Shown piece by piece: positions 62,615-64,000 of a stretch of DNA of 64,000 nt. Below the pieces are notes generated by a model that worked only from the letters and a program-made list of their open reading frames with translations, was not told the DNA's origin and searched no databases. A program made the translations under genes and the position numbers. The stretch comes from Pagrus major. Its lineage: Eukaryota; Chordata; Actinopteri; Spariformes; Sparidae. The DNA lies in contig NC_133223.1 of NCBI RefSeq assembly GCF_040436345.1, positions 5,147,847 through 5,211,846 on the forward strand, read 5' to 3'. Each line of letters opens with the position of its first letter. Positions within the stretch are counted from its first letter, which is position 1.

Positions 62615-63503
62615 TTTATTTCTGAGGTCAGTTTCTTTTTAGAACAAATTTGTTTGAAGTTAACAGGAGTCCGTAATGCGTCTGATAGAGCTGAATCTCA
62701 TTCCATCATATCCTAGGCCTCTGAAGCTCCTGTACTCTCCGGGCCTCAGGTACATCATCCTGCCTCTGTAGTGGGGCTGCTCGTACATCAGCCAGTGGCC
62801 GTCCATCACGTTGCAGGACTGGCAGTCAGACATGTGGTAACGGTCCATGATGTTGTCGCAGTCGTCCATCACCTCATTCATCTGACCACCGAAGTTCTCC
62901 CTCTCGTAGATCTTTATTTTATAGGACCCTTTGTGCTGTTAATAGACCATTTAAATATATTGTGATTAGTCATTCTGATCAAAACTTAAATCCTTTGAGT
63001 AGTCATGTGAGATATGTGATGCTTCTGAATTTCATACCATGGGGATCATACGACAGGACCTGATGCAGTCACCAAAACCCATCATGCGCTGATAGTCAGA
63101 ATACTCCCCTCTCTTAAGGAGGTATTGCTGACCCATGTAGTTGGGACGGTCGTAGATCATGAAGCAGCCGCTCTCCACCTTGCAGGAGTGGCACCTGCTC
63201 AGGTGGGAGGACATGTCCGCACAGTCGCTGCTGGTCTCATAGGAGCGACCCTGGAAGTTCCTGTCCTCGTAGAAGATGATCTAGAACCCGACAGAAAAGT
63301 CGAAGTTTGGTATCATCGTGGATGGTTACCAATCCCAATAAGTAAACAGATAGTATTATGGGTCATTATGCATCGATGGAGCCTTTCTTTGCTCAATACA
63401 ACATAAGATTATAATGAAGCAACGATAAGAACTGAATGTAAGCATGCATCATAGGGGAAAAAGAATAGTAAAGTATCTGTGATAAACTTACCTTGCCGTG
63501 CAT
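62615..63503 (-). CDS. crygm2: Gamma-crystallin M2-like, minus strand, second copy
   Basis: Exons on the minus strand: 63503-63492 (MHGK), 63280-63038 and 62935-62660, 176 residues. The first 60 bases of exon 2 and long parts of exon 3 are nearly identical to the gene at 58.5-59.3 kb, so the two are recent duplicates or converted copies. Exon 1 encodes MHGK rather than MGK. The C-domain end reads [16 protein letters not shown], so the conserved tryptophan is leucine here rather than methionine. One tryptophan, about 17 methionines. Poly(A) signal AATAAA (complement of 62615-62620). A structural lens protein. Confidence 0.92.
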
Positions 63504-63625
63504 GGTGGCTGATAGAATGAGTGATGCTATAGCAATCCTATCCTGGACATGGACCTTTTTTATACCTAACGTGACATCCAAACAATTGATGGTACTATTG
63601 TATGGAAGTCATGAGTCAGCATGAG
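63504..63625 (-). promoter_or_regulatory. Proximal promoter of crystallin gene 8, with a Maf-type site
   Basis: TATA box TATAAAAAA (minus strand, about 63564-63556). Upstream on the minus strand are TGCTGACTCA (63621-63612), a Maf recognition element core, and ACAATAGTACC with AATTGTTTGG, which could be Sox-type sites. The exact TTTGAATAACAAT motif is not present. Confidence 0.55.
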
Positions 63626-63629
63626 CATG

Positions 63630-64000
63630 CAATGTTCGTCCCTCTGTTCATGAATGCTGATGGCAAAGGGTTATTATGCACCCTCTCACAATTTGTATCA
63701 TTCTAGATCAATGGCTTCTTTATCTATCATTCGCATTTTTTACTTTGAATATTATCAAGACGATTCAACTCAAGAGGTAACATACTGAAAATAATAAGAT
63801 AGAACGAACATGTGTCAATATTTTTTAAGGCATAGTGTAAATCAACAGTTCAGTAAATTTCTTGTTATCTCAATTTGTATCGCTAGACTGACACTGCAAA
63901 CTCTATTGAACAAAAATGTCCCACAGGTCACAATGGAAGTAAATGGTCTTAAGCACTCATTCAAATGTGCTTGTATTAATTTAAAGATGTGAATGAATGC
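63630..64000. other. Right edge, distal upstream of crystallin gene 8
   Basis: No gene or repeat recognised. Confidence 0.5.

Noticed and set aside
1-64000. CRISPR arrays, tRNA or rRNA genes, bacterial operons
   Set aside because: None seen; the sequence is a spliced vertebrate nuclear region.

Overview
The window is nuclear DNA of a teleost fish. The genes have short exons with GT/AG introns. The main gene family is the fish-type gammaM-crystallins, and the non-coding DNA is full of teleost repeats: Tc1-like and hAT-like elements, MITEs, non-LTR relics, and Polinton, BEL/Pao and DIRS fossils.

Layout. (1) 1-64, minus strand: the first coding exon of a gene whose N-terminus resembles PIKFYVE, with its 5' intron and promoter region to about 3 kb. 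(2) 4.7-12.3 kb, plus strand: a complete shugoshin 2 gene (sgo2) with an N-terminal coiled coil, a KEN box, a 2-kb central exon and the C-terminal basic shugoshin box. I assembled nine exons whose reading phases all agree. (3) 12.6-19.9 kb, plus strand: gonda1 (C2orf80), eight coding exons encoding 213 residues. (4) 21.3-45.4 kb, plus strand: six gamma-crystallin genes. (5) 45.4-58.5 kb: a transposon-rich gap with a Tc1-like element of 935 bp, a Polinton fragment, a BEL/Pao fossil and a DIRS-like fossil. (6) 58.5-63.5 kb, minus strand: two more gamma-crystallins of the gammaM2 type.

Every crystallin gene has the classic three-exon plan: exon 1 encodes 3-4 residues (MGK or a variant), exon 2 the N-terminal pair of Greek keys, exon 3 the C-terminal pair. 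All eight reading frames are open with intact splice sites. Tryptophan content falls across the array (4, 2, 3, 2, 3, 1, 1, 1 per protein) while methionine rises to about 15% in the gammaM3/M2-type genes. Most promoters share a Sox-like motif (TTTGAATAACAAT or a variant) about 35-65 bp upstream of a TATA box.

The neighbourhood PIKFYVE / C2orf80 / CRYG matches the human 2q33-q34 crystallin region, but here sgo2 lies between the PIKFYVE-like gene and gonda1 and no IDH1 was seen. The sgo2 and gonda1 products are not lens proteins; only the crystallins form a functional group, as soluble structural proteins of lens fibre cells. I found no clearly new molecular system. The most useful leads are the graded tryptophan loss, the shared promoter element, the inverted end of the array behind a transposon-rich gap, and several large inverted repeats in introns.
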